The notes beneath the pieces are model-generated. The model had not been told where the DNA came from and did no database searches. It saw nothing but the letters and a program-made list of their open reading frames with translations. Below, piece after piece: positions 52,106-63,122 of a DNA stretch of 64,000 bases. The stretch spans positions 29,056,776 to 29,120,775 of the forward strand of contig NC_087069.1 of the NCBI RefSeq assembly GCF_963678635.1, written 5' to 3'. The number at the start of each line of letters is the position of its first letter. Positions within the stretch are counted from its first letter, which is position 1. A program made the position numbers and the translations under genes. The DNA comes from Symsagittifera roscoffensis. Its lineage: Eukaryota > Xenacoelomorpha > Acoela > Convolutidae.

Positions 52106-53184
52106 CTTTGGTTGCTAGATATTTTTTTGATTATTGAGGGCGCTTGGAGTCAGAAACAGTAATACAATTCGGCTAATCTTTTTGTCTAATTTTTGGCAAA
52201 CTCAAAAGCTATTGAGGTATAAAAAAACATGGATGATAACTAAGGGAACACAAATTATTCTTCAAAATGATCGAACAAGCTTTGATGGCCGCCTTTTTGA
52301 AAAATCAATTGAATCTTGAGAAATTATTTTTAAAGTTTATTATGGAATTGCCTGGTCTGATTAGAAACTGATTTCAGGTAGCAAACTTATAGTTTCCGAT
52401 GCTTAGAAAACTTAAGAATAAAGTGGGCAGTAGAAGGCTAGAGGTACTAGAAGGAGATAAAATAACAGCGATCAATTTGATGGAGCTCTCGGAAGTTATT
52501 TCCATCGCTAATACCATGACCTCACCTCCAAATGTTTTTTTTTCATTTATTGACTTTTGGAAAATAGTGCCTGATTGAAATACTTACAGGGTATTTTCGA
52601 ATCGGGCTTTTTATAAGCAGTCTCTCATTTCACAAACATTTGGGTTGATGAAGTAGTTGTTTGCATTGAGTGTTCAAGCTGAAATATCCCGTGCACGAAT
52701 TCATTCGATTGTTCGATTGACCGAGTTCTCATTTATTTAATTCAGTTCAAACTAGACGCAATTTTCATCATAAAGAAAAAAATAATTTGTTTAGGATATT
52801 GTTTTTTAATGAAGTTTGAACGGCATATGACTCGTTAAAACGAAAAAAGCTTTCGGAAATATCGATGTTGATAAGAGTGGTGTTTCTTACCCATTTAAGT
52901 GCCTTACGGCATCAAAAATTTATTTTCTTCAATTTCAGAAAAAAAATATGTATGTTTTTAAATACTACACGTCTTTGTTGTTCTTTTTGAAGAAAAAAAG
53001 GAATATCTGTGCTCGGGGTTGTTTTTTCAAGAGGTCAATTTCAAAATCTTTAAAAACACTTTTTGACGGCAGGTTTTTGCAGTGTATAAATTGTTATAAT
53101 CACCTTGAGCTCCAAACTGAAACTGGAGTCTTTTCGAATATTATTATGGTGTGGAGATTGCCATTTTGCTATATTAATATCTTA
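52106..53184. other. No gene recognised
   Basis: AT-rich sequence after the array. The plus-strand frame at 52948-53298 runs into the retroelement relic and is probably not a gene. Confidence 0.4.
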
Positions 53185-54500
53185 TTAGATTGCCTTTTTG
53201 CTATTTTACGTGTATCTATCGTATTTGTATATCAATTCAGTATGAAGAAATGGAGAAGGCAAGGATTGTACTACGATATCAGGATGAGACAGTGGTAAGG
53301 GATAATTTGTAAGATTATTTAATTATAGTGTTAGTTCAAATTTTGATATTATAGTCTGTTGGAAAAACTTGGATGTTATGGTCCTGCATACCTTTAAGAA
53401 TATTGTGTCAAAACTGTAAACGATGTAGTGCTTGATGGTGTTGATGGTAGAGACTGGTGGTGTTGATGGTAGAGAAACTGTTTATGGTAGAATTGTTGAC
53501 GTTGTGCAGGAAGTAATTCCAATGGGGTCATCAATTAGATTTGATCCACCATGTGGATATTTGTAGTTCATCCATTTTGGGAATCTTTGGGAAACCTTTG
53601 GGGGATTGAACTCTTATTTCTCTTATTTGTTCGGAAAACGTGGTTGCTCCTGAGTAGTGGGATGGTAAATTTGGCGTATATGGTGGTGAATTTGTACCTG
53701 TGGGAGTACCTTCGATGGTAGTTTTTTGTTGGGTTGATGATGTTGAAGTTATGTTAAGTTGAACTCGTGGTGTTGTGAGATTCCTATTTCGTCGGAGATG
53801 AGTTATTTTTCTTTCAATTGTAATGCTTTTAGATTGATTTTGACTGTGATTTAAGTCTTGTGGGAATGATGGGCTTATCTTATGTGTTGGTTCCTCGCTT
53901 TGTGGTTCGCTCAAGGGTGCGTTGCAATGTGCTGGAGTTAGTGGTTCTGACGACGGTGCTTGTTGTTCTTCAAAGGTATAGGAGTTTCCGATATATAAGA
54001 CTCGAGTAGAGGCCTGAGAGTTTGAATTACGGGTAGGGTTCTGGGATGGGTTGTTAGGTGGTGAGTTTGTTGTTGGGGTTTGATCATCAATTTTGATACT
54101 ATGTTGTCTGTTTATTGGCCATTTTAAGAGGTTATATGATCTTGGTAGTATTCTTCAGCAAAAAATGATTATCATTACTAAAGCTAATACAAAGGTGATT
54201 ATGGCTCTTTTAAGGCATTTATGAAATGCTAGAATTAAGGATGCTATTAAAATTAGAAAAATTGTGAAAAGTATCAAGAATTCTATTTTTTAAAGGGATA
54301 TCTTAACACTTAAAGAAAATTGTCAAAAGTTATTGTACCTGAATAGATAGTCGATGGTTGATGGATAAGGAGAGGGAAAGGTAGATTTGCAAAAGGGTAT
54401 ATAGAATGGTGAAAAGTCAGTTAAAATGAAACAGTGCGAAGAATTATAATTATTGGTTTGGCTAATTGGAAACCCCTCAAAGAGATCAACTGTTCCAATG
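53185..54500 (-). pseudogene. Relic of a diverged giant-element relative (76-aa, 62-aa and NTG-less ORFs)
   Basis: On the minus strand, in the same order as 19168-17611 of the giant element: a remnant of the 76-aa ORF (TIDYLFRYNNF), then a decayed 62-aa region (about 54140-54290), then the NTG-less ORF (IKIDDQTPTTNSPPNNPSQN, RRNRNLTTPRVQLNITSTSS), internally deleted. Matching words of its 3' end lie at 53190-53400 (GTATCTATCGTATTTGTATA). Here too the long ORF opens without an ATG. This shows a second, older lineage of the giant element in the genome and that the small-ORF/NTG-less-ORF block is a conserved feature. Confidence 0.8.
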
Positions 54501-55927
54501 GTACCGCGTGACAATTGTCAAGCAATAGTCAATGTGATCGAAACGAAATTAATCAAGTGCCATTATGTATGCTGGTGACAATACTCTAGTGAGTAGTCGT
54601 TGTAATTCAGGGTCCTCTTTTTGTCAAAAACGGCAATAACCAAAAGTGTAGCTTCAAAATAATTGGAATTGAGTCTCAGAGATAGACGGCGGCCACTCCA
54701 AACACTCAAGCGTCCATAAAATTATGTTCGCATTTGTCCCTTGGATACAACTCAATGCCTAATAGTTTAATATATGATCTTTTGAATGCGTACATTTCAG
54801 TTTGATTTTCTCCTTCTCTCAACCATTTGCTAAGGAGCAACTCAATAAAAAAATTGTTACAGATAAATGTTAACAATTTTTTTAAACTAAATTATTTAGG
54901 TAAATATTTACTAAAACATATTTTTTACTAAATAATTTTTTAAAATTTATTATTAAAATATTTTATTACTATTACTAAAAAAAGTTTCTTGCAAAACTGC
55001 TTGTCTCACGTAATTCATTTTGACGTAAGGAAAAAACAGTGGGAACCTGTCGGATAGTCTGATTGACATCATCATCCCAGGATTAGGCACTTGACTCATG
55101 ATTTGGCTACAAGAGCCGAGCGATGTCCGGTTTGCACCCACTCTGAGTCTGTCAAAGAATGCTTGAGACACTCAATTCAAAACGCAACCATAGTCAATTA
55201 CTACTTTTGAAAACAAAATTATTTTTTTTTCAGAAGTTTGAGCTAAAATGTTTTTGCGGCCATTAGAGTTCTACAATGAGCTTGAAATAGTTTTGTTACC
55301 ACAAGTTATAAATATAGGAGGAATCTCAAAATTCCAGCAGTAGTATAGAATAATTTTCAAAAAGATTGTCAAATGATCGGATCAAAAAATAATTGATATA
55401 CAAATTGATAATGGCAGTTTCAGCCAAGAGTATCCATTTTTCAGTCTGCTTGTTTTTTAAAATAATATAGAATTAGGTTTTTCTCATGAGGGTCTTACAA
55501 TGGGTATTTTTGTCATACCTTTGTTCATACAATGTGTGGTCACTTAATGTGTTTATCATGTGTGGTCATACAATTTCACTTTGGAAGAATTGTATGACTA
55601 GCATTCTCTCATAGAAGATATTTTATGAAATTGTATGACTAGCATTTTCGGTTGATGGCGATCAATCCGGGTAGCTGAAATTGTACAGGAGAAAATTTAG
55701 CCTTTATAATTTATCTTCAACTTGATTCCATTGCCTATTACAATTACAGCACAGGTTTCGGACTAGTGGTTTGTTTTTTTTTGTTGCCAAAGAAACTTTG
55801 TATGTGATTGCGTCCAACTATTTGGAATTACTCGATCACAATTTTTTAAAACAGAAATATGCTATCTATTCAGGAATTAAAACTGCGCTAGTGCTAGTTA
55901 AATAAGATGAATACTGATTTTTTTTTC
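54501..55927. other. No gene; short repeated words at 55510-55660
   Basis: AT-rich. At 55510-55660 the words GTGTGGTCA(C/T), TCATACAAT and ATTGTATGACTAGCATT recur two or three times in direct and inverted orientation. No gene recognised. Confidence 0.45.
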
Positions 55928-56100
55928 AGACGACATTCAAAAATTCACAAAAAACTTAAAATGGGATTCGGAGGCTGAAATGTTGGAGCACGAGACAATT
56001 AAGAATGAGCAGAGTAGAATCAAGAGAATCAACAAATTATCGACGGATTTCTTTCATGTCATATCTGATGGCAACCACAATTTTTCATTCATTTTTCAGC
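55928..56100 (+). pseudogene. Degenerate fragment of the Cys-loop receptor last exon
   Basis: Resembles 4822-5035: GACGACATTCAAAA versus GACGACGTTCAAAA, GAGCACGAGACAATTAAGAA versus GAGCAGGAGAAAATCAAGAA (then TGAGCAG in both), and TTTCATGTCATATCTGATGG versus TTGGCATGTCATATCTGATT. It covers the cytoplasmic loop and the start of TM4 only, with an internal deletion and no open frame through it. It is preceded by a T-run and CAG, like a splice acceptor. Upstream receptor parts are not visible nearby, so this is a partial duplicate. Confidence 0.8.
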
Positions 56101-57038
56101 AAACAGTAAAAAAATTTCAACTGGCTACTGTTTGATGTTCGGTTTCAAGACTAAGCGGCAAAATTGTCATGAAAAAACAAAAAAAGATGTTGTTAAAGTG
56201 ATAACCAAGGCGCAGAAAATAACATATAGATACAGCTTTTGCTGATCTAGAGAATATTTTCTTTAGGAACAGTTTCTTGTGAATGGCGAATGCATGAATT
56301 TCATAAATGTACCCGCAGAAGTTTTCCAGCTGAATTGATTTCATGAAAAGTTGTATCATACGATGCTGACATCATCTGATGAAAAAATCATAAATAGTAG
56401 CACGCCGAGGCGGAAGGGGGCTGGTCACCTCCTTCCCCTCAACTCTGGTTGTCAAAATTTTCCAAATGGTCTTTTTTTGGGAATTAATTATGGAAGTTAT
56501 CTCAGTCGCCGAAGCTTACTAACTTTTAAGGGAAACGCGCGCCTTCAAAATCCAATTTTTGCTCAAAACAACAAAAAACGCTTAGAAATGGTATTTTCGA
56601 CCTGATATTTTAAAAATGCGCTTTTGCTAAATAAAGTTTTTAGATTCTCGGAACGCAGAAAAAAAAACTAGCTTGAACTTTAAAATTTTCTTTCAAACTT
56701 GCTCCATAAACATATCTATCAGATTACAATTCCCATGGCGATGTTAAAACCAGTCAAAACAAAGATGCTACCATACAAGCCCAAACAAGACTGCTGGTAT
56801 ACGAGGGCAAACTCCTAAATATTCCGACTGCAACCTAAATGATATCAAATAGTCTTTCGATCAACAAAATTTTTCAAAAAAATGTAATTATTAGATTGCC
56901 GATATCAAACATTCAGTGTTTAAGCTTTGGACCGAGCGGTTAACTAACGCGACAAATTAGCTGATCATAATCCAATTTAGAGCAATTTTCTAGTGCTGAA
57001 TGATTAGCCACGCATAACTGTTTTGTGGAGGAGTGTTC
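56101..57038. other. No gene; fragment of repeat family Y near 56785-56835
   Basis: AT-rich. Around 56785 the start of family Y is recognisable (AAACAAGACTGCTGGTATAC, then ATTCCGACTGC). The rest is unassigned. Confidence 0.45.
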
Positions 57039-57433
57039 TCATGCTTGAAGGACCGAATGCTTGAAAAATTTCAACCAATAAAAATCGCTAAGCGTTTTTA
57101 TTGGCTAAATGCCTTTCTCCCAAAATTGAATTCACTATTAACAGAAAATATATTAAATCAGTCGAAAATAATCAAAAGTATTACAAATTGCGGGTTACAA
57201 CCGCAATACTATTCAGATAATCATCAAGATTAATGAGGTCAAAATCATGTGAGTTTTTCGGCCTTGAAAACTCATCTGCTTATTATGTAATCGGTCAATA
57301 TTAACTTTAATGGCCTGGATTTATTTTCTTACTTTGAGATTTTTGCGATTTACTTTGAGATTTTGAATACTCAATTCTGATTGGCTGAAAGTAAGCTAAA
57401 ATTAATTTCAAGCATTCGGTCCTTCAAGCATGA
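57039..57433. mobile_element. MITE with ~28-bp terminal inverted repeats
   Basis: TCATGCTTGAAGGACCGAAT plus GCTTGAAA at 57039-57066 is mirrored by its reverse complement at 57406-57433. The interior (~340 bp) is AT-rich and non-coding. No convincing target duplication is visible, so the superfamily is open. Confidence 0.8.
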
Positions 57434-57461
57434 GGGACGCCACCTGTTTTTTATGTTACGC

Positions 57462-57851
57462 GGGGCAGTTCAACAGTGCCGAAGTACAACAGTGCCGAAA
57501 ATGAAAACGTTGTTCAACAGTGCCGAAAATGAAAACTTTGTTCAACAGTGCCAAAAATTTGAACAAATTTCAACACATTAAGTGCGTCAATCAAAAATTA
57601 AACAGCGATCGTTTACAATCTCAAGTGGCACTTAAAGATTTTGGGAGAAAAAATTTGAAATTTAGACGTTTTGGCGCCAAAATAATTGTTTTATTTGCTT
57701 TTTCAGACATTTTCGCGCCGAAATTGGAGTGATTTTTTTAAAATAATTAGCGTCAGTAATTTCCCGCTCTTTAGAAAATGCATGTAAGTTATTCTGAAAT
57801 TTTCCCGCCTTTTTCGGCACTGTTGTACTTCGGCACTGTTGAAGGCCCCCG
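57462..57851. mobile_element. 390-bp MITE, terminal repeats built from a repeated word, 8-bp target duplication
   Basis: Left end GGGGCAGTTCAACAGTGCCG then AAGTACAACAGTGCCGAAAA; right end is its near reverse complement (TTTTTCGGCACTGTTGTACT then TCGGCACTGTTGAAGGCCCC). TGTTACGC flanks both ends (57454-57461 and 57852-57859). The word CAACAGTGCCGAA occurs four times on the left and twice inverted on the right. Non-autonomous; an 8-bp duplication fits hAT or P-like transposons. Confidence 0.85.
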
Positions 57852-57859
57852 TGTTACGC

Positions 57860-59095
57860 TGTCAGCTTCAATTTATTAAATGAGATAAACAAACTCGTTC
57901 AGTTATTCTGTCAAGAACGAATATTGTGGTGTGCGCACGCAGACTAGAAGCACTAAAATGCACGGATTGATTCTCAAACGAGGCAAAAAAAATTTTAAAG
58001 TGAAATTGTTTTGAATAAAAAATCAACGCATAATTGTTCCATATTTTCTTCACAAAGATCGTTTAAAAAATTGTTCATGCATAGTATAATATTTACAGGA
58101 CAACAACGCTTGCTTTTCTGACAAAGTTTTCAGATGCAATTTTTTCCTTTCGGGTTTCAATAGGCTCTCCTATTGTTATCGGTAAAACAATAGAGTTACC
58201 TGACCTCAATTTCAGTGGTAGATGATACATCACTTTTTATATATATCGAGTAATTTTATGAGATAAATTTTGCAGGCAGCCTGGAATTCTGCTATTAGAG
58301 GTCCATTTGTTTTCTAATCAGTGATCATTTTTATTGAACAAAACTTGTCCAGCTACAATTGATACCTTTTCATGGTCACTGATTCTACTTCAATTTAGTT
58401 TGTTAGAAAAAAATTGTCAAAAAAGTTCGTACTAACAATGTGAAGTTAGTATACTCATTACAATGATTTCAAAAGTTACAGTTAAAAAAACCAGAAAAAA
58501 ATGCATTAAACTTTTGAAAAAAATTGCACCCGGCTCATTTTCACCGCTCAATAGAACAAAACTACAAAAGAGACGTAACAATATCACAGCCAAAATTTTT
58601 GCCTTTTTGCGTTTTTCTGAAGTAATAATTTAACCAAGATTCAATGTTTTGGGCCATTTCAGGCACATAATAAGTATTTTTTTCATTAGAAAAAGTATCA
58701 ATTATTGTGGTGACCCTGAATATTAAAATTTATTGCAAAGAACCACACAAACACACACATTTGTTATTTATAACAGTCCAAACTAGCTCACAGCAGAGCT
58801 CGTTTTTCTACCATTTTTTCCTAAGAATTTCCCTACATTTTTTGTTGCCTAATGTGTAAAACTAACTTTTGAAGCGCCTCACTTTTATTATTTCATTTTT
58901 TCGTTATTTCTCCAGCTTCTTACAATTTATAGCTCATTTAAATACAACATTGTGTTACCTTTCTCTTCTGGATCGCCAAATCAATATCATTTATATCTTT
59001 TTATTAATTCAAAACTTATCCAATTTCGGAAGCTGGTGATTAAACAATATCGAAAAAATTTTCATGCTCATCTTAACTTTTCAGCAATTTAAAGT
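57860..59095. other. No gene recognised
   Basis: AT-rich, with a short (CA)n-like stretch near 58750. Nothing supported. Confidence 0.45.
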
Positions 59096-59546
59096 GAAAC
59101 AAGACTGCTCGTATCAGGGCGAAGCCCTGAATGTTCCGACTGCCTTTTAAGGTTTATGCAGCAGTAATAACATTTAAAAATCCAATGAAATGAAATAAAA
59201 TCAAAAAAAAATTTTTCTAAAATTTGAATTTTTTTGAAAATTTTTTCGCTCCTTGTAACAAACCAATTATGGCACATAAGCTTCTTTTAACCAATTTGGA
59301 ACAATTTCTAAGACGGATTAACTCTCCGCTTACAAAATGTCAATCTTTAAACTCCCATAACTTTACGAAAAATGATCACAGGTGAATTATCTTTTCAAAT
59401 TTAAGCTCAGGACAATAATACCTTTTGAATGATGTTTAAAAATTCCGTCAGAAATGGCTAGTTAAAAAGTCGAAATTTGTCTGAAGAAAAAAACCCACCC
59501 CGAGCACCAATATTCCGTTACTTTCGTATCGAAAGTCGGAACAACA
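59096..59546. repeat. Dispersed repeat family Y, copy with internal deletion
   Basis: Starts GAAACAAGACTGCTCGTATC with the CAGGGCGAAGCCCTG hairpin and ends TTTCGTATCGAAAGTCGGAA. The block with the GCGCGTTAA palindrome is deleted (CTCCGCTTACAAAATGTC). Confidence 0.85.
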
Positions 59547-60183
59547 ACTATCTTCATTTTATTCTCCTATAAACTTGCAGTAACTTCGGGTGAGAATTAA
59601 AAAAACAATTTAAGAACCTCGCCGTGTGATAGACAGTGTGGGAAAAACTCAGCTCAAAAAATAATTTGATATAGTCTGAAAAACGCGTCACGGTGAGCAA
59701 AATTTTGGCATTCTGGAAATTATCGAAATGAGAACAGCCAGCAATTTAAGCTTTAAACATAAACATGACACTTTGTTGGATTCGGTTATGGATATTTTTC
59801 CTAGACTATTCCAGTCGTGGATACTTTAACTTCAGTCCTAGCCCGTTGAGAACTGTTTACTAAAAACTATGTTATTATACTAAGTTCGCAGAATGAAAAA
59901 TATTTGGTGGTACGAACATTTCTTTCCGAGTTGCTTGAATGTTCTTACTTTTATTTATTGCCAATCGAAATCAAATCTAATTTCAGATGAGGCTGATTGA
60001 TTTTTTTTCAGCTTCAAAAAACAGCTTGAAAATTTGCTTTTCTGATCAACTATGAGTGAAAAGTCAATCTGCAATTAAACTCAAAAAAATTGGTGAAATT
60101 AATTGATCGGTTCGATTAAAATGGCTTCCTTTCTGAGATAAACTGGAACAGCTGTAACAAACTAGCACTGATTATGAGGCTAT
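59547..60183. other. No gene recognised
   Basis: AT-rich flank of the Penelope-like element. Confidence 0.45.
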
Positions 60184-61905
60184 CAATAGAAATAATAACA
60201 CCTCAATTTTTTTGGCTCAAAAGCAGTTTGGCAAGCGAGGGTTTAAGACAACATCATCTTATTTGAAGATGATTGATACCTCGGCTGCTCCATTTGCCGA
60301 GGGTCTTGGTTTTTGTCGTAAGAAAAGCATCACTTATCGCGAGAAAATTCATGTCCTCCTCACTGGTCAGCAGTTTAGTAAGATCGATGTCACTAAGCGG
60401 ACAAAAAAGCCACGGAAATGGCTTTCGCTGAAGAAGAAAAGGATAATGGTACTCTCTTGACAATGGAAAAGTTGTTTGAAGTCTCAGAAAAATTTTATCA
60501 ACGTGCGAGATTTTGTGGTGGCCAGGTATCTCGGATTTATGGTCTGGCTGAAGTGCATAAGAAAGATGTGCCACTCCATCTCATCTAGCCCAGGTTCCTG
60601 CTATCACAACTTGTCGACCACTCTTGCTGAAGTACTTGCTGAGCTTCCTGAGAACAAGCTCGATTGCGACACGAAATTTGTCGAATGTTTTATTTGAACA
60701 GGTGCTTGTTGCTGGTGAAGAAGTTTAGTCCTTAGGTGTCATTCAGCTTATTCACGATGGTTCCACAGGAAGAACCTATTCTCCGAGCTAGTGACCTTAC
60801 GGTTACTAGCAATCTTTTGCCTGTAGGAATGAATTGTGACACATTTGTTGAGGAGTTATTTCGCTTTGCTGTCACCAGTGTTGTTTTTTCACTCACCTGA
60901 CGGTTCGTTATACAGACAATTTGGACGGTGTTTCAATGGGCTTGCCACTTGGCCCATCTTTAACTAATAATTTCATGTCTTCTTTTGATGAGCAATTTCG
61001 GTTGACAAACTGTTTTATGTTCGATATATGAATGATATTTTAACCACCGGAAGTTTTTTGGAGCGTATCAGTGTTTTTGATGAAGCCAACGCCTTACATC
61101 ACAACCTTAAACTAACCTTTGAAACTGAAATAGTTGATCGGATTCCTTTTCCTAATATTTTGATTTTTTATGAGCAGAGCAATGGTCTTTCCATATTGTG
61201 GTTTCAGAAACCGACTGATACGGGTGTTTGTCTGAACTATTTGTCAATATGTCCTCGCCGATGCAAGTTGTCGATTGTTGCTGGGATGGTTTATTGTGTT
61301 TCTCTTTCATGAGAGCTAGGATAAAACGAAAAAACTCTTGAATGAAACCAGTACCCCCTTTGTGTTTATAATCCTAATGTTAGATCGTCATCGGACAAAA
61401 AGTTGAACCGGAGAATACTAGAAGCTGTAGCCCAGAGAATAACGAAAAAAATAAGAAACTCGAGAATATTCCTCTTACTTTCGAGAGTGTTTCTTCACTT
61501 CGAGAGTAGACTTCGTGAGTATTTCTTTTACTTGCTTGCCAGAAAGTTACACAATTTTTAATCCGCGCTGAAAGGACATCTCCCTGTGTTTACTTGAAGT
61601 ATTATGGTGTACAAACTTAATTGCCGAAGCTACGCAGCTTGCTATGTTGGATTAACTGTCCGATATTTATCCACCAGACTTCAAAAAACTTACGTAAAGG
61701 AAGGCCGCTTTTCTCGCATTTTGCATCTTGCGGTGTGGTCCCCAGATCTATCAGATCGTCTGCAGAAATTAAAGAATGTTCAAAATATCAGCGCGAGCGC
61801 ACATTCTTCACCTTAGAAGAATTGGTTATCGCACAAACTCGTCCTACCATGAACACCAGAGATGAGTATTGCTCGAAAGAACTGACTATCAGTTTCAAAT
61901 GAATC
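60184..61905 (+). pseudogene. Penelope-like retroelement, decayed (RT plus GIY-YIG endonuclease)
   Basis: Plus-strand remains in several frames, in canonical order. RT motifs: YGLAEVHKKDVPL, SISSSPGSCYHN (family P-G-S-x-Y-H), SLFTMVPQEEPI, VSMGLPLGPSLTNNFMSS, then the active-site box RYMNDIL, IPFPNILIFYE and WFQKPTDTGVCLNY. A C-terminal GIY-YIG nuclease follows, with MVYKLNC and CYVGLT, then RYLSTRL. Penelope-like elements pair this RT with a GIY-YIG nuclease. The usual Y-x-D-D is Y-M-N-D here (first Asp to Asn), and there are many frameshifts and stops, so it is inactive. The YGLPKxHK-type and PGSxYH motifs point to a GIY-YIG-bearing clade. Ends not defined. Confidence 0.85.
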
Positions 61906-62821
61906 GGGAGCTGGCGAGCGCGCATACCAATGTTGGTATTCTTTCAATTTTGTTGACAACATCATTTAATATTTTTTTTAAGTTCAAAATGTCTAGTTCT
62001 TGTGTTAGCTTGCTCAGCGTAAGCAAAACATTTGATTTGAAAAGTTGCGTCGTTTAGATACAATAGCTGAAGTCCCAAATAGGTAGAGTTAGCGATATCC
62101 AAGCCCTCTAAAACAACTGTCAAAATTTTTCAAAGGAGGTTCAGTTTTTTCTTTGAGTATACTCATAACGTAGTCAAACTCATCTTTCAAGAAGCAAGTT
62201 GATTATATTTCATAATAACTTTCAGCTAATGCAATCAGCTGGCAAAAGTTTTATACGCAAACTGTTTTTTCTGTGTTCTTGAACTAAATTTCGGGTACTT
62301 TATGAAGCATGCTGTTCATACGGTTTGAACTACTGAGAACAAATTAAAACCCATAAGGCCAAATTTCTACAGCTTTTTTTGTAGCATTTGTGATATTTGT
62401 GGAGAGCTTCATTCATCTTTCAGTGTTTTCCAGGCTTCCGTTTGCTACAGAAATTAGGTATTTATGATCGCTACATTGCTCAAAGATTTCGTTATTTTCA
62501 GTGAAAGCTTGTACTCAACCATTAGGGCTATGAAATTTTGCGGTTCCTAAATGTTGAATTCTAACTTTGCGTTTTTAGAAAAATTATGTCCAGAGTTGTT
62601 AAGAATTGGTCTGTTTGCTCTAGTGCAAGTGATAGCGAGCGAATATTGTTAAAATTGGTTCAAACAATTTTTTAAAAAATATCGTCAAACTGATCAGTTT
62701 AATTGATTTTTGATCCAATTTGAAAAATTATCGAAAAAAAGACTTTCAGACAACTGTATGAATAGTTTCTTTTCTTCAATTATATCTGAAGTTCTGGCAA
62801 CCAAAATTTGTTTTAGAAGTC
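61906..62821. other. No gene recognised
   Basis: AT-rich gap between the Penelope-like relic and the LTR at the right end. Confidence 0.45.
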
Positions 62822-63122
62822 TGTGGTACTGCAGCATCAGCAGTAATAAGTAACCTTGAGGACAGTTTGTTAGCTACTGCATCTGCAGTAACCGTATGTG
62901 CTAATTATACTTATTATGTTATTATTATGTAAGAGTGGTCAAGGCCATTTGGTGATGCTAAAGATCTATACATTAATTAGTCAGTGTGTCATACATCAGA
63001 GTATCGAACAGTAACTAATCTCAGCTACGAAACCTTGTGAAACAAGAACTAAGGACAGTAAATTAACAGTATCAATCTTTACTTTTATTACAAGACAAGC
63101 TACGCAGGTTGGGAATATCACA
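62822..63122 (+). repeat. 5' LTR of a second Ty3/gypsy element
   Basis: About 301 bp, from TGTGGTACTGCAGC to GGGAATATCACA, directly followed by a primer-binding site. It contains paired words TACTGCAGCATCAGCAGTAA and TACTGCATCTGCAGTAA. The 3' LTR is beyond the window, so the left boundary is inferred from the TG start only. Confidence 0.65.
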
